A stretch of DNA of 64,000 nucleotides from Thermasporomyces sp040195635 (lineage in GTDB: Bacteria; Actinomycetota; Actinomycetes; Propionibacteriales; Actinopolymorphaceae), in assembly GCF_040195635.1 (NCBI RefSeq), contig NZ_JBEFTX010000015.1, forward strand, positions 124,001 to 188,000, written 5' to 3'. Position 1 is the stretch's first letter; each line of letters opens with the position of its first letter. The position numbers were made by a program, and so were the translations under genes. This document shows, one piece after another, positions 1-7,776 of this stretch. The notes below the pieces were generated by a model that was given only the letters and a program-made list of their open reading frames with translations, did no database searches and was not told where the DNA came from.

Positions 1-459
1 TGTGGCTCGCCAGCCTTCTGCTGGATCTGGCGGCGTGAGGACCAGGGTGTCGCCTGACACTTCGAAGACGCGGGTCAGGCGCTGCCCGATCAGGTCGCGC
101 ACCAGTGACGACTCGACAGTCACGGCGAACGTGCCGGCGGATCGGTCGACAGAGACGGTCCCGTAGAAGGCTTCGTAGCCGTTCAACGTGTACGGCGTGT
201 CCGGAGCGTCGGGCTCGGGGTTCATGGCCTGAACCGACATGGTGCCGGACTTGGTGAAGACGATCTGGCCGGAGTACGGCACAGGTTCGAGCTTCCCTTC
301 GGTGCCGACCTCCAATGAGGTCATTCGCCACGCGCCAACGAGGGGAGCCGTGCCCTGAGAAGCCATGCTCTGCTGGGCGAACGATGGTGCAGAAGTCAGG
401 AGGGCAAGCGGTAGTGCAAGTCCTAGTGCAAGCGAGGCGATCTTTGACTTTGTCGTCAC
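1..459 (-). CDS. Secreted lipocalin-like domain protein (3' end outside window)
   Basis: About 153 codons are visible and the C-terminus lies beyond the window edge. The GTG start at 459 has a purine-rich RBS (aaagga) about 8 bases upstream. The first 27 or so residues form a Sec signal peptide: basic TTKSK, then a hydrophobic LALGLALPLALL stretch, then a cleavage site near SFAQQ. The mature part begins with a strand-rich segment containing LVGAWRMTSLEV and IVFTKSGTMSVQ, which resembles the lipocalin-like domain of small exported actinobacterial proteins that start with a GTW/GAWR motif. The ligand is unknown. It is divergent from the XRE regulator. Family assignment is from motif memory only. 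Confidence 0.55.
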   Translation of the reverse strand, partial: MTTKSKIASLALGLALPLALLTSAPSFAQQSMASQGTAPLVGAWRMTSLEVGTEGKLEPVPYSGQIVFTKSGTMSVQAMNPEPDAPDTPYTLNGYEAFYGTVSVDRSAGTFAVTVESSLVRDLIGQRLTRVFEVSGDTLVLTPPDPAEGWRAT

Positions 460-547
460 GGTCGGGTCCTTTACTTCTTCACGGTATTGAGTGATGAGGG
501 ATAAATCCGCTTTGTCGGGTGTCGAATGGCTTGGTAGCCGGCAGCGG

Positions 548-579
548 CGGTCGAGCGGGATCCGTCGGCGGCTCGACCG
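548..579. promoter_or_regulatory. 9-bp inverted repeat in the divergent intergenic region
   Basis: CGGTCGAGC at 548-556 is exactly complementary to GCTCGACCG at 571-579, with a 14-base spacer. It lies in the 220-bp gap between the minus-strand lipocalin-like gene and the plus-strand XRE regulator. It could be an operator for that regulator or a stem-loop. Nothing else recognisable is seen in the gap. Confidence 0.3.
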
Positions 580-679
580 GTCACAGTCAACGCCGCGCGG
601 AACCGATGAGGGAGTCTCTGTCGAGGGGCGTACTGATAGGGCATCCCAGCCGGCCGGGGCGCGTCGTACGGTCGGTGCT

Positions 680-1585
680 GTGGATAACCGTGCCGAGGTC
701 CGTGAGTTCCTAGTCTCGCGGCGAGCCAAGATCACACCCCAGCAGGCAGGTATGCCCGACGTCGGCACCCGCCGGGTGCCCGGTCTACGCCGCGCCGAGG
801 TCGCCGCGCTCGCCGGGGTCAGCGTCGAGTACTACGCCAAGCTCGAACGCGGCGCGCTCGGCGGCGTATCCGCCTCCGTCCTGGACGCTATCGCCCGCGC
901 CCTGCAACTCGACGACGCCGAACGCGCCCACCTGTTCCACCTGGCCCACGCCGCCGACGGCACCAGCGCCGGGATGCGTCCCCGCCGCCGCGCCGGCAAG
1001 CGCTGGACGCCACGCCCGAGCCTGCAATGGGTACTCGACAGGTTCACAGCGCCCGCGATCGTCCGCAACGGCCGCATGGATCTGCTCGCCTGCAACCACC
1101 TCGGCCGCGCCATGCACGCCTCCCTTTACGACACCACGGTCGCAGGTCCCAATGGGGGCCGTGGTGCAGTAGAACGGCCCAACTTCGCCCGGTTTACCTT
1201 CCTCGACCTCGATGCCGCCCACGACTTCTACCCCGACTGGGACGGTGCCGCCGACACCTGCGTCGCCATCTTGCGCACCGAGTCCGGCCGCGATCCCCAC
1301 GACAAAGATCTCCACGACCTCGTTGGTGAACTGTCTACCCGCAGTGAGGAGTTCCGCCGCCGCTGGAGCAGCCACGACGTCCGCTACCACGGCGCCGGCA
1401 CCAAACACTTCCATCACCGCGACGTCGGCGACCTCGAACTCGCCTACGAAAGCGTCGACCTGATCTCCGACCCTGGCCTGACTCTCACGCTCTACGTCGC
1501 CGAGCCCGCCTCATGCACTGCCCGCGCCCTCGATCTCCTTGCCTCCTGGACCGCTATCGCCCCGCAGGCTCGCGCCACTCCGTAG
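680..1585 (+). CDS. XRE-family regulator with MmyB-like ligand domain
   Basis: A 301-residue transcription regulator. Residues about 5-75 form a helix-turn-helix of the HTH_31 type (RRVPGLRRAEVAALAGVS, then YYAKLERG). The C-terminal two thirds match the MmyB-like domain usual in actinobacteria (APAIVRNGRMDLLA, then ETRDP-like and HDV segments). The GTG at 680, giving VDNRAEVREF, is chosen because family members begin MDNRAE; an upstream ATG at 491 would add 63 low-complexity residues with no homology. Such regulators commonly control neighbouring oxidoreductase genes, so the zinc dehydrogenase and SDR downstream are likely targets. The effector is unknown. Confidence 0.8.
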   Translation: MDNRAEVREFLVSRRAKITPQQAGMPDVGTRRVPGLRRAEVAALAGVSVEYYAKLERGALGGVSASVLDAIARALQLDDAERAHLFHLAHAADGTSAGMRPRRRAGKRWTPRPSLQWVLDRFTAPAIVRNGRMDLLACNHLGRAMHASLYDTTVAGPNGGRGAVERPNFARFTFLDLDAAHDFYPDWDGAADTCVAILRTESGRDPHDKDLHDLVGELSTRSEEFRRRWSSHDVRYHGAGTKHFHHRDVGDLELAYESVDLISDPGLTLTLYVAEPASCTARALDLLASWTAIAPQARATP

Positions 1586-1672
1586 TCGAGGCATCCGACC
1601 GGTCTGCTGGCGGTCATCGCGAAGGGTGCCCTGTGGGTACACCCATCGACAGGGACTTCCACCGCGGCGAAC

Positions 1673-1697
1673 GGCCACGTTCACTCGAGACGTGGCC
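1673..1697. terminator. Inverted repeat after the XRE gene
   Basis: GGCCACGT at 1673-1680 pairs with ACGTGGCC at 1690-1697 around a 9-base loop. It lies between the XRE stop and the ADH start. No T-run follows, so it may be a GC-type terminator or an operator. Confidence 0.3.
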
Positions 1698-1768
1698 CTT
1701 CACCGGTGCCAGCCAACCCCAGTAGCCCGATCACGGGGTTACGACGTCACGCCTAAGAGGAGCGCACG

Positions 1769-2788
1769 ATGCACCAAGTAGTCATGCACAAGCCCGGGGA
1801 CGTGCAGGTGGAAGACCGCGAGGACCCGAAGATCATCGAGCCGACCGACGCGATCATCCGCTTGTCGGCGACCTGCATCTGCGGCAGCGATCTGTGGCCC
1901 TACCGAGGCGCCGAGCCCGTTGACCACCAGGTGATGGGCCACGAGTACGTCGGCGTCGTCGAGGAAGTAGGTCCACAGGTGCGCAACATCAAGGTCGGCG
2001 ATTTCGTCGTCGGTTCCTTCTGGGCCTCCGACAACACCTGCGAGATCTGCCGAGCCGGCTACCAGGCCTACTGCGTGAACCGCGTCCTGATGGGCACCAT
2101 CGGCACCCAGTCCGAGCGAGCCCGCATCCCGCTAGCCGACGGCACCCTGGTCGCCACCCCCGGAACGCCCGACCCCGACCTGATCCCGTCGCTGATGGCG
2201 GCATCCGACGTGCTCGGCACCGGCTGGTTCGCCGCCGTCGCCGCTGAGGCCGGCCCGGGCAAGACGGTGGCGGTCGTTGGCGACGGCGCCGTCGGGCTGC
2301 TCGGCATTCTTGCAGCCAAGCAGCTCGGCGCCGAGCGGACCATCGCCTTCAGCCGCCACGCCGACAGACAGGCCCTCGCCCGGGAGTTCGGCGCCACCGA
2401 GATCGTCGAAGAACGTGGGGACGCCGGTGTTGCCCGGGTCAAGGACTTCACCGATGGCCTCGGTGCCCACTCGGTCATCGAAGCCGTTGGCACCCAGGAA
2501 GCCATGATGCAGGCCATTCACTCCACCAGGCCGGGCGGTCACGTCGGGTTCGTCGGCGTCTCTCACGACGTCACCATTGCTGGTGATGAGCTGTTCATGG
2601 CCGGAGTCCACGTCCACGGCGGCCCGGCCCCGGTGCGGCAGTACCTGCCCGAACTCATCCAGCTCATCTGGGACCGCAAGATCGACCCCGGCAAGGTCTT
2701 CGACCTCACGCTGCCGCTGGAGCGGGCAGCCGAGGGCTACCAAGCCATGGACCAGCGCACCGCCACCAAAGTCCTTCTCACCGTCTGA
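1769..2788 (+). CDS. Zinc-dependent alcohol dehydrogenase family protein
   Basis: A 339-residue medium-chain dehydrogenase that should oxidise an alcohol or polyol using NAD(P). The N-terminal GroES-like domain carries the catalytic zinc ligands (CICGSD around residue 36, GHE around residue 58). Only part of the structural zinc lobe is present (CEICRAGYQAYC). The Rossmann domain has GDGAVGLLG near residue 170. The ATG has a good RBS (aagaggagcg). It precedes a cyclophilin-fold lipoprotein by 32 bases and an SDR, suggesting a small redox operon under the XRE regulator. Substrate unknown. Homologues are often annotated as alcohol or threonine dehydrogenase-like. Confidence 0.85.
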   Translation: MHQVVMHKPGDVQVEDREDPKIIEPTDAIIRLSATCICGSDLWPYRGAEPVDHQVMGHEYVGVVEEVGPQVRNIKVGDFVVGSFWASDNTCEICRAGYQAYCVNRVLMGTIGTQSERARIPLADGTLVATPGTPDPDLIPSLMAASDVLGTGWFAAVAAEAGPGKTVAVVGDGAVGLLGILAAKQLGAERTIAFSRHADRQALAREFGATEIVEERGDAGVARVKDFTDGLGAHSVIEAVGTQEAMMQAIHSTRPGGHVGFVGVSHDVTIAGDELFMAGVHVHGGPAPVRQYLPELIQLIWDRKIDPGKVFDLTLPLERAAEGYQAMDQRTATKVLLTV

Positions 2789-2820
2789 CCGATCCGACCT
2801 CGACCTGGCGGAGAGAACCA

Positions 2821-3381
2821 ATGAAAGCCGTCCGCCGTACCGCCACGGTCGTGCTGACCTTGTGCGCCGCGCTAATCCTCGCTGCCTGTGGACCAAGCAC
2901 CACCCCCGACGACCCAGGTCACACCGGTCAACCCACGGCGACCACCACCACCGGACCATCAGGCGGTCGCGAAACAGCTAGGCCCAGCTCACGGCCGACG
3001 CGCCGCACTCAGGAGGACGCAATGAGAATTCAAATCACCATTCGTGATCAGCACTTCCAAGCCACCCTCGACGACAGCGCCGCCGTGCGCGATTTGGCTG
3101 CGCAACTGCCGCTCACCGTCGAGATGACCGACCACGGTTCGGTGGAAAAGACAGGGCCGCTGCCCTCCCCGTTGTCCCTGGAGGGTCAGCCGGCCGGTGC
3201 GGACCCCGATGTCGGTGACGTCGGCTACTACGCCCCCGGCAACGATCTAGTCCTCTACTACGGCGACCAGTCCTACTACAACGGCATCGTCGTCCTGGGC
3301 CACATGCACGATGACGCGGCCGAGCGCATCGCGGACATGGACGGCCCGATCACCGCCACCGTCGCAACTTTCGACAACTGA
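2821..3381 (+). CDS. Cyclophilin-like-fold lipoprotein
   Basis: 186 residues. The N-terminus is a lipoprotein signal peptide (KAVRRTATVV, hydrophobic core, lipobox LAAC with Cys at residue 22), then a Pro/Thr-rich linker to about residue 65. Residues 68-186 match the bacterial cyclophilin-like domain (MRIQITIRDQHFQATLDD, GDVGYYAPGNDLVLYYG). This fold is usually found in small proteins of unknown function next to aldo-keto reductases and dehydrogenases. An ATG at 3022, exactly at the domain start, has a near-perfect RBS (aggaggacgca), so a cytoplasmic 119-residue form may also be made. The ATG at 2821 has its own RBS (ggagagaacca). Confidence 0.75.
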   Translation: MKAVRRTATVVLTLCAALILAACGPSTTPDDPGHTGQPTATTTTGPSGGRETARPSSRPTRRTQEDAMRIQITIRDQHFQATLDDSAAVRDLAAQLPLTVEMTDHGSVEKTGPLPSPLSLEGQPAGADPDVGDVGYYAPGNDLVLYYGDQSYYNGIVVLGHMHDDAAERIADMDGPITATVATFDN

Positions 3382-3429
3382 CACGTCGGCCCATCCCAGC
3401 AGCAGAATCACGTCTTGCAGGAGGACGCA

Positions 3430-4197
3430 GTGAATCCGACGTACGACTTCGCCGGGCAGGTCGCCCTGATCACCGGCGCCAGCTCCGGCATGGGCCTGGC
3501 CACCAGCCAAGCCTTCGCCGCCGCCGGCGCGGCCGTAGTGATGGCTGATATCAACACCGCCGCACTGACCCAGCACGCCGACGCCCTCACCGCTGCCGGT
3601 CACCGCGTCCTGCCCGTGACGTGTGACGTCGTAGACGAGGCCAGTGTCGCCGCCGTCGTCCGAACCGCGGTCGACACCTACGGGCGTCTCGACATGGCAT
3701 TCAACAATGCCGGCATCCAGGTACCGCCCACCGACGCTGCCGACGAGGCGGCCGAGGTCTTCGATCGGGTCAATGCCGTCAACCTACGAGGCGTCTGGGC
3801 GTACATGAAACACGAGTTGGCCGCGATGCGCACCCGGGGCAGCGGCGCGATCGTCAACTGCTCATCCCTCGGCGGCCTGGTCGGCCTGCCCGGCCGTGCT
3901 GCCTACCACGCCTCCAAGCACGGGGTCATCGGACTAACCACGAGCGCAGCCCTCGAATACGCGCCCCGCGGCATCCGCATCAACGCCGTCTGTCCCGGCA
4001 CCTTCGCCACCCCCATGGTCGACGACATGATCGCCAAAGGCGAGCTCGACCACGACGAGGCGATCGCGAACCAGCCCATCGGGCGCCTCGGCCGGCCCGA
4101 CGAGATCGCAGCCGCCGTCCTCTGGCTATGCAGCCCAGGAGCGAGCTTCGTCACCGGAATCGCTCTCCCCGTCGACGGCGGCTACACCGCTCAGTGA
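3430..4197 (+). CDS. SDR family oxidoreductase
   Basis: 255-residue classical short-chain dehydrogenase. It has the TGASSGMG cofactor-binding loop, NNAG, the catalytic YHASK pair preceded by the Ser of NCSSLGG, and a C-terminal GIALPVDGGYTAQ typical of the family. The GTG at 3430 is chosen because the RBS caggaggacgca sits directly before it; a TTG at 3415 would place the RBS inside the gene. Substrate is unknown. It ends the redox group that starts at the zinc dehydrogenase; the same RBS string precedes the internal start of the upstream lipoprotein gene. Confidence 0.85.
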   Translation: MNPTYDFAGQVALITGASSGMGLATSQAFAAAGAAVVMADINTAALTQHADALTAAGHRVLPVTCDVVDEASVAAVVRTAVDTYGRLDMAFNNAGIQVPPTDAADEAAEVFDRVNAVNLRGVWAYMKHELAAMRTRGSGAIVNCSSLGGLVGLPGRAAYHASKHGVIGLTTSAALEYAPRGIRINAVCPGTFATPMVDDMIAKGELDHDEAIANQPIGRLGRPDEIAAAVLWLCSPGASFVTGIALPVDGGYTAQ

Positions 4198-4289
4198 CGG
4201 CGGATCCATGCCAGCAGCCGACGCTGCCTGCCGCCTTCACACGTAGTGGCGGCTGGAGTGGCGTCGTCGGGTCCACGTGTGGCCCGGCG

Positions 4290-4460
4290 GTCGTCTGGGC
4301 TGGCGACCAGGCCGAGCGCGGCGGACGCAGTTGGCTCCGCCTCGACGTCCACCGCCACAACCGCGAACTCCAGCGCTACTACGAACACCTCGGCTTCACC
4401 CGCGTTGGCACCGTCATTACCCCACCACGTGGCTCCGGCGCTCTGTATCAGCGCTCCGCC
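4290..4460 (+). pseudogene. GNAT acetyltransferase, C-terminal fragment
   Basis: About 57 codons read as the end of a GNAT N-acetyltransferase: WLRLDVHRHNRELQRYYEHL, then GF-x-RVGTV and RGSGALYQR. This is the usual motif set for strand 5 to the C-terminus of the fold. The acetyl-CoA-binding Q/R-x-x-G-x-G/A region and everything upstream are missing, and the reading frame continues without a family-typical stop. A remnant, not a functional gene. Confidence 0.7.
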
Positions 4461-5098
4461 GTCAGGTCGACTAGTGGCCGGGTAGTCGGTCCAGCAGGTG
4501 CACACTTGCGGCCGAACGCTTGACACCCAAGGCGGCGAAGTCGCGACCTGCAAGGCATGTTGCATAAGCTCGGTGGTAGAGCTATCGCCAGGCGGCCCAG
4601 ACCCTCGCTGCGTAACCGATTGCGCCTGCGTCACACCGCCCCGCCGACTGCGGTCCTTTTCGGACCGACTGCTAGCCGTAGCCGTCGCCTCGCCAGCGCC
4701 GTCTCGCGCTTTACCAAACTTCGTGGCTCGGGCCATGTGTGCCCCAAAACCCATCGCAGACGAACTTCCGGCTGTAGTCTCAAGGAGACGAACTGGGGGA
4801 CGATGGATCGCATCACGAAGGCATATCTTGACGCCTTCCGCAAGGAGCACCGGCTAATAACGAGACACCACGACGTGCGGCCTTGAGGCGTGGCGCTTGC
4901 AAGGGGTTCTGATCATGGCCCAGCGGACCACGCCTCGCATCGGCGGCGTCCGGTGATCGATGCAAGGGCACTTTCGAATCGCGACCGTTTGGACACCTGA
5001 GTCGACGACCGCAGACCCGCGCTCATCCTGCTTGTCTGCCGATCGGCAGAATGGTGCGAGGAAGCTAACCCGTGATGAGCGTACCTGCACTATAGGGT
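4461..5098. other. Degraded gene-free stretch
   Basis: No intact gene is seen. Two short items stand out. A 27-codon ORF at 4803-4886 (MDRITKAYLDAFRKEHRL...) resembles the start of AIPR-type abortive-infection proteins but stops at once. At 4569-4583 the string GCTCGGTGGTAGAGC has the form of a tRNA D-arm, with no matching anticodon or acceptor stem. Both are probably debris. Confidence 0.35.
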
Positions 5099-5191
5099 GT
5101 GGCCACCTCCCGGACAGGTGACGGACGGACTGACGTCGAGTTGGTCGCGCGTGCGCGCCTCGGAGACAAGACGGCCTTTGCATCGCTCGTC
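5099..5191 (+). pseudogene. ECF sigma factor, N-terminal fragment
   Basis: From a GTG start, about 31 codons read ...DVELVARARLGDKTAFASLV, which is the canonical first helix of region 2 of ECF sigma-70 factors (D-x-ELVARARAGD-x-AF-x-xLV). Homology stops abruptly at about 5191 where RRH... would be expected. The rest of the frame is non-homologous and no sigma region 2.3-4 is present nearby. This is a truncated remnant. Confidence 0.6.
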
Positions 5192-5380
5192 GTACTTGCG
5201 GTGAATGCCCCCGGACTCTATCGCCTGCTGCAGCCAGCTCTTTTCCTTAGGGTCACATGTGCGAGCTCATATCCAATGGTTCCGCAGTACGTGTCCTTAG
5301 GCGGCGATATGAGGTCGCCCGCAGTGGAGCCGATCCCAACGGCAGTGTCTCCCTCTCCGCGCCACGCAAGCGGGCACCCG

Positions 5381-5397
5381 CTCTCCCGCTGGGAGAG
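5381..5397. terminator. GC-rich hairpin near the end of the enolase gene
   Basis: CTCTCCC at 5381-5387 pairs perfectly with GGGAGAG at 5391-5397 around a GCT loop. On the minus strand it lies about 45 bases past the stop of the dehydratase-like gene, where a terminator is expected. There is no clear T-tract. Confidence 0.4.
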
Positions 5398-5440
5398 GGG
5401 AGTAAACCCGCCACAGTGTGTGTGGGATTGGCAACCGCGC

Positions 5441-6595
5441 CTACCAATCCGCTACCGAGCCGTCGTTCTCGTGATACGTCTCTCCGCCTAGCTCGGCGTG
5501 GTACCCGTACGACTCGCCCGTGAACTCCTTCGTGGCCTCCGCCTCGTCCACGTCCACGCCAAGGCCGGGCGTCTCCCACAAGGGGATATGCCCGTCGATC
5601 ACCTCCCAGTCCTTCTTCAGCAGGCCGTTGCCGAGCCCGGCGTCGACCTGCTCCTGGATCAGGAAGTTCGGGACGACGGCATCGACGAGCATGCACGCGC
5701 CCAGTGCAAGCGGGCCGATCGCGCAGTGCGGCATGATGTGCTGGTAGTACACCTCCGCGTAGTTGGCGATCTTCTTCAATTCGCTCGGTCCGCCGCAGTG
5801 CGCCACATCCGGTTGCAGCAGCGCGACGCACTGCTTCTCGATCACCTCGCGGAACTCCCACCGGCTCAGAAGCCTCTCGCCCGTGGCGATCGGGAACGGG
5901 ACGTGATCCGAGACCAGCTTCAACGCGTCGGTGTTTTCCTGCGGCACCGGCTCCTCGACGAACATCGGCCGCATGCCCTTGATCTCGTTGCACACTTCGA
6001 TCGCCAGCGCCGGCGTCATCTTGGCGTGGAAGTCGAAGCACAGCTCCACGTCCGGGCCGACCCACTCACGCATCTTGTAGGCCGCCTCGACAAACTGGTC
6101 GATCCTCGACGGCGGCTCGTGGGCGCGCCAGACGCCGGCTGGACCGGCCTTGTACGCCGTGTAGCCCTTCTTCTGAAGCATGTCGAGCCGCTTGCGAGAG
6201 GCCTCGAGTCCCTCGTCGGACAGGTCGCGGATGCCCCAGTGCGCATACACCCTGATCCTGTCCCGCACGGCGCCGCCCATCAGCTTGTAGCTGGGCACCC
6301 CGTAGTGCTTGCCGGCGATGTCCCACAACGCTGCATCGACTGCTGCCAAAGCGCTCATGTTGTGTGCGCCGCCCCTGAAGAAGGCCGACCTGTAGATCTG
6401 CTGCCAATGATGCTCGATACGAAGAGGATCCTTGCCGATCAGGTACTGCGCATATTCGTCGATGACCGCCGGGACCGACTTCGGCTTGCCCTCCAGCGTG
6501 CTCTCCGCCCATCCGTCGATTCCCGCGTCGGTGCCGATGCGGATCAGCCGGGTGCGGTGTTTCGGAGCGAACTGTTCGACGTGCGTGATCTTCAT
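5441..6595 (-). CDS. Enolase-superfamily acid-sugar dehydratase (galactonate dehydratase-like)
   Basis: 384 residues, close to the usual length of D-galactonate dehydratase (DgoD). Order of features resembles DgoD: N-terminal cap MKITHVEQF; RGGAHNMSALAAVDAALWDI; metal ligands in FDFHAKM, FVEEPV and ATGERLLSR; catalytic-type His in MPHCAIGPLALGAC; C-terminal GLGVDVDEAEA and DGSVADW. The enzyme should dehydrate an aldonic acid to its 2-keto-3-deoxy derivative using Mg2+. The ATG at 6595 has a GA-rich RBS (gaagaggg); the longer frame adds 23 unlikely residues. It is an island in a decayed region with no partner genes adjacent. Galactonate versus another aldonate cannot be decided. Confidence 0.8.
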   Translation of the reverse strand: MKITHVEQFAPKHRTRLIRIGTDAGIDGWAESTLEGKPKSVPAVIDEYAQYLIGKDPLRIEHHWQQIYRSAFFRGGAHNMSALAAVDAALWDIAGKHYGVPSYKLMGGAVRDRIRVYAHWGIRDLSDEGLEASRKRLDMLQKKGYTAYKAGPAGVWRAHEPPSRIDQFVEAAYKMREWVGPDVELCFDFHAKMTPALAIEVCNEIKGMRPMFVEEPVPQENTDALKLVSDHVPFPIATGERLLSRWEFREVIEKQCVALLQPDVAHCGGPSELKKIANYAEVYYQHIMPHCAIGPLALGACMLVDAVVPNFLIQEQVDAGLGNGLLKKDWEVIDGHIPLWETPGLGVDVDEAEATKEFTGESYGYHAELGGETYHENDGSVADW

Positions 6596-6979
6596 GCTGC
6601 GACGGCCCTCTTCTCTCGTGAAAATGGGGGCGCCTCGAAAGCGACAACCTCCGAAGCGCCGCACATCTTACTCCCGCTCCCCGCAGGTGGCCGGTTCCCT
6701 TCCAGCCGGAGGAGCCCATCGGTTCCCGGTTTGCCCGCCAGCTGATCTCGAACGGGGACAGACGCAGCGGCCCGTGCCCAGGCCTCGGCCCTCGACGGAT
6801 CGCCGTCGTCGGGTAGCCAGCACAGCGTGCGGTACTCGACGTCCTCGTCCCAGCTCCGCTCCTGCTGTTCCAACACATCCAGGCCGGGCCCGCTGCTCGG
6901 CCGTGAGGCGATTCGCGCTTCCGCGTGGTACGGCTCCCACCACTCCGCGCCTGGTCCGCCCCGTGCAATAGACCAAGGC

Positions 6980-7258
6980 TGTGTCATCGATATCGAGCAG
7001 TACCTGATCGTCGACGCCGGCCAGCAGCGGCGTCGCAGCCGACAGCGCACGCAGCAACCGCGAGGCGACCGCGTCGAGCTGACGCACGTGCCCGAACGCG
7101 AACGCCCGCAGGAACGAGCCCAGCGTCGACGGCGCATAGCAGCCGTCGAAGACCCGGCCCATGCCACCGTGGCGCAGCAGCGCCATGTCATCGATGCTGT
7201 CCGCCGCAGCGGCCATGTTCGCGACCAGCGAGGTGACCTTCAACCCGGCGTTCGCAAT
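6980..7258 (-). mobile_element. IS1380-family transposase remnant
   Basis: About 93 codons read NAGLKVTSLVANM, ADSIDDMALLRHGGM, APSTLGSFLRAFAFGHVRQL and LLDIDDT, the signature central part of IS1380-family DDE transposases, ending at the first catalytic Asp segment. The N-terminal ~90 residues and the whole C-terminal catalytic region are missing, and no flanking terminal inverted repeats are recognisable. Dead insertion-sequence fragment. Confidence 0.75.
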
Positions 7259-7406
7259 CGTGAGATGGCAGGACCGGCCGCTGGACTTCGCCGCCCTACA
7301 GCAGCGGTACACCCAACCTCGATGCGCTGCCGAGTTCGCCGTGACCCATCCGGGTCACCTTGTGCTGTTCGACGTCCTCGAGACAGCCCGCGACACCGAC
7401 CTTTGA
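7257..7406 (+). pseudogene. ATP-dependent DNA ligase fragment
   Basis: About 50 codons read VRWQDRPLDFAALQQRY, then HPGHLVLFDVLE and TDL before a stop. This resembles the middle of the adenylation domain of actinobacterial ATP-dependent ligases (GE-x-V-x-W-x-x-GRLDFAALQRR ... VVFDVL-x-x-x-GTDLR). The active-site KxDG motif and the OB domain are absent. It abuts the transposase fragment on the opposite strand. Assignment rests on motif similarity over a short stretch. Confidence 0.45.
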
Positions 7407-7726
7407 CGGCCCAGGTTGTCGACCGTGTCTTGGTGAAAAGGCGGTGCCGTGCGGAAGCCCGGCACACGAGGCGGCATCCAGTGACACACGGCGTCCCAGA
7501 TCTTGAACTGGAGACCGAGCACGAACCCGCCTCCTGCCCAACGCACTCCGAACTTCGCCGCATATACGCCACCCCGATCCCAACCGCACCAGCGACGCAC
7601 TACGCGACACTTCCCTGACCAGGGCAAACACCGAACAACGACCAGAAGGCGACGGTCCGCCCACCGTTGCCCACTCCGACGGGATGGCTCCCAACCAAAC
7701 CGGGTGTGACCTGGGCTTTCGCATCG
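7407..7726. other. Gene-free stretch
   Basis: No recognisable gene, repeat or RNA in either strand. Overlapping short frames of low complexity only. It links the ligase fragment to the tRNA fragment. Confidence 0.4.
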
Positions 7727-7776
7727 TGGCAGGTGTTGGATTCGAACCAACGTAGCTTGCAGCGGCGGTTGTACAG
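7727..7776 (-). tRNA. 3' half of a type II tRNA, tRNA-Tyr-like (att-site remnant)
   Basis: Read on the minus strand, the segment starts inside an anticodon loop (CTGTA, consistent with a GUA anticodon). It continues through a 3' anticodon-stem strand (ACCGC), a variable-arm hairpin (GCT-GCA-AGC), and a perfect T-arm (GTTGG-TTCGAAT-CCAAC). It ends with the acceptor strand ACCTGCC and discriminator A. The 5' half is absent: the bases before CTGTA (gccatt) do not pair with ACCGC, and no GGCAGGT acceptor or D-arm is found. A tRNA 3' half cut at the anticodon loop is what integration or excision of a genomic island leaves behind. Confidence 0.75.

Noticed and set aside
785..1417. Long minus-strand open frame opposite the XRE regulator
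   Set aside because: It is the antisense shadow of a real gene in high-GC DNA, with Gly/Val-rich nonsense composition.
4569..4583. tRNA D-arm-like string GCTCGGTGGTAGAGC
   Set aside because: No acceptor or anticodon stem can be formed with the flanking bases, so there is no support for a tRNA gene; a chance match or unrecognisable debris.
5498..6745. 415-codon plus-strand frame opposite the galactonate dehydratase-like gene
   Set aside because: Arg/His/Val-rich antisense frame; the minus strand carries clear enolase motifs.
6592..6950. Minus-strand frame containing SWDEDVEYRTLCWLPDDGDP that might belong to a conjugation ATPase
   Set aside because: Similarity is too short and lacks Walker motifs; no claim is made.
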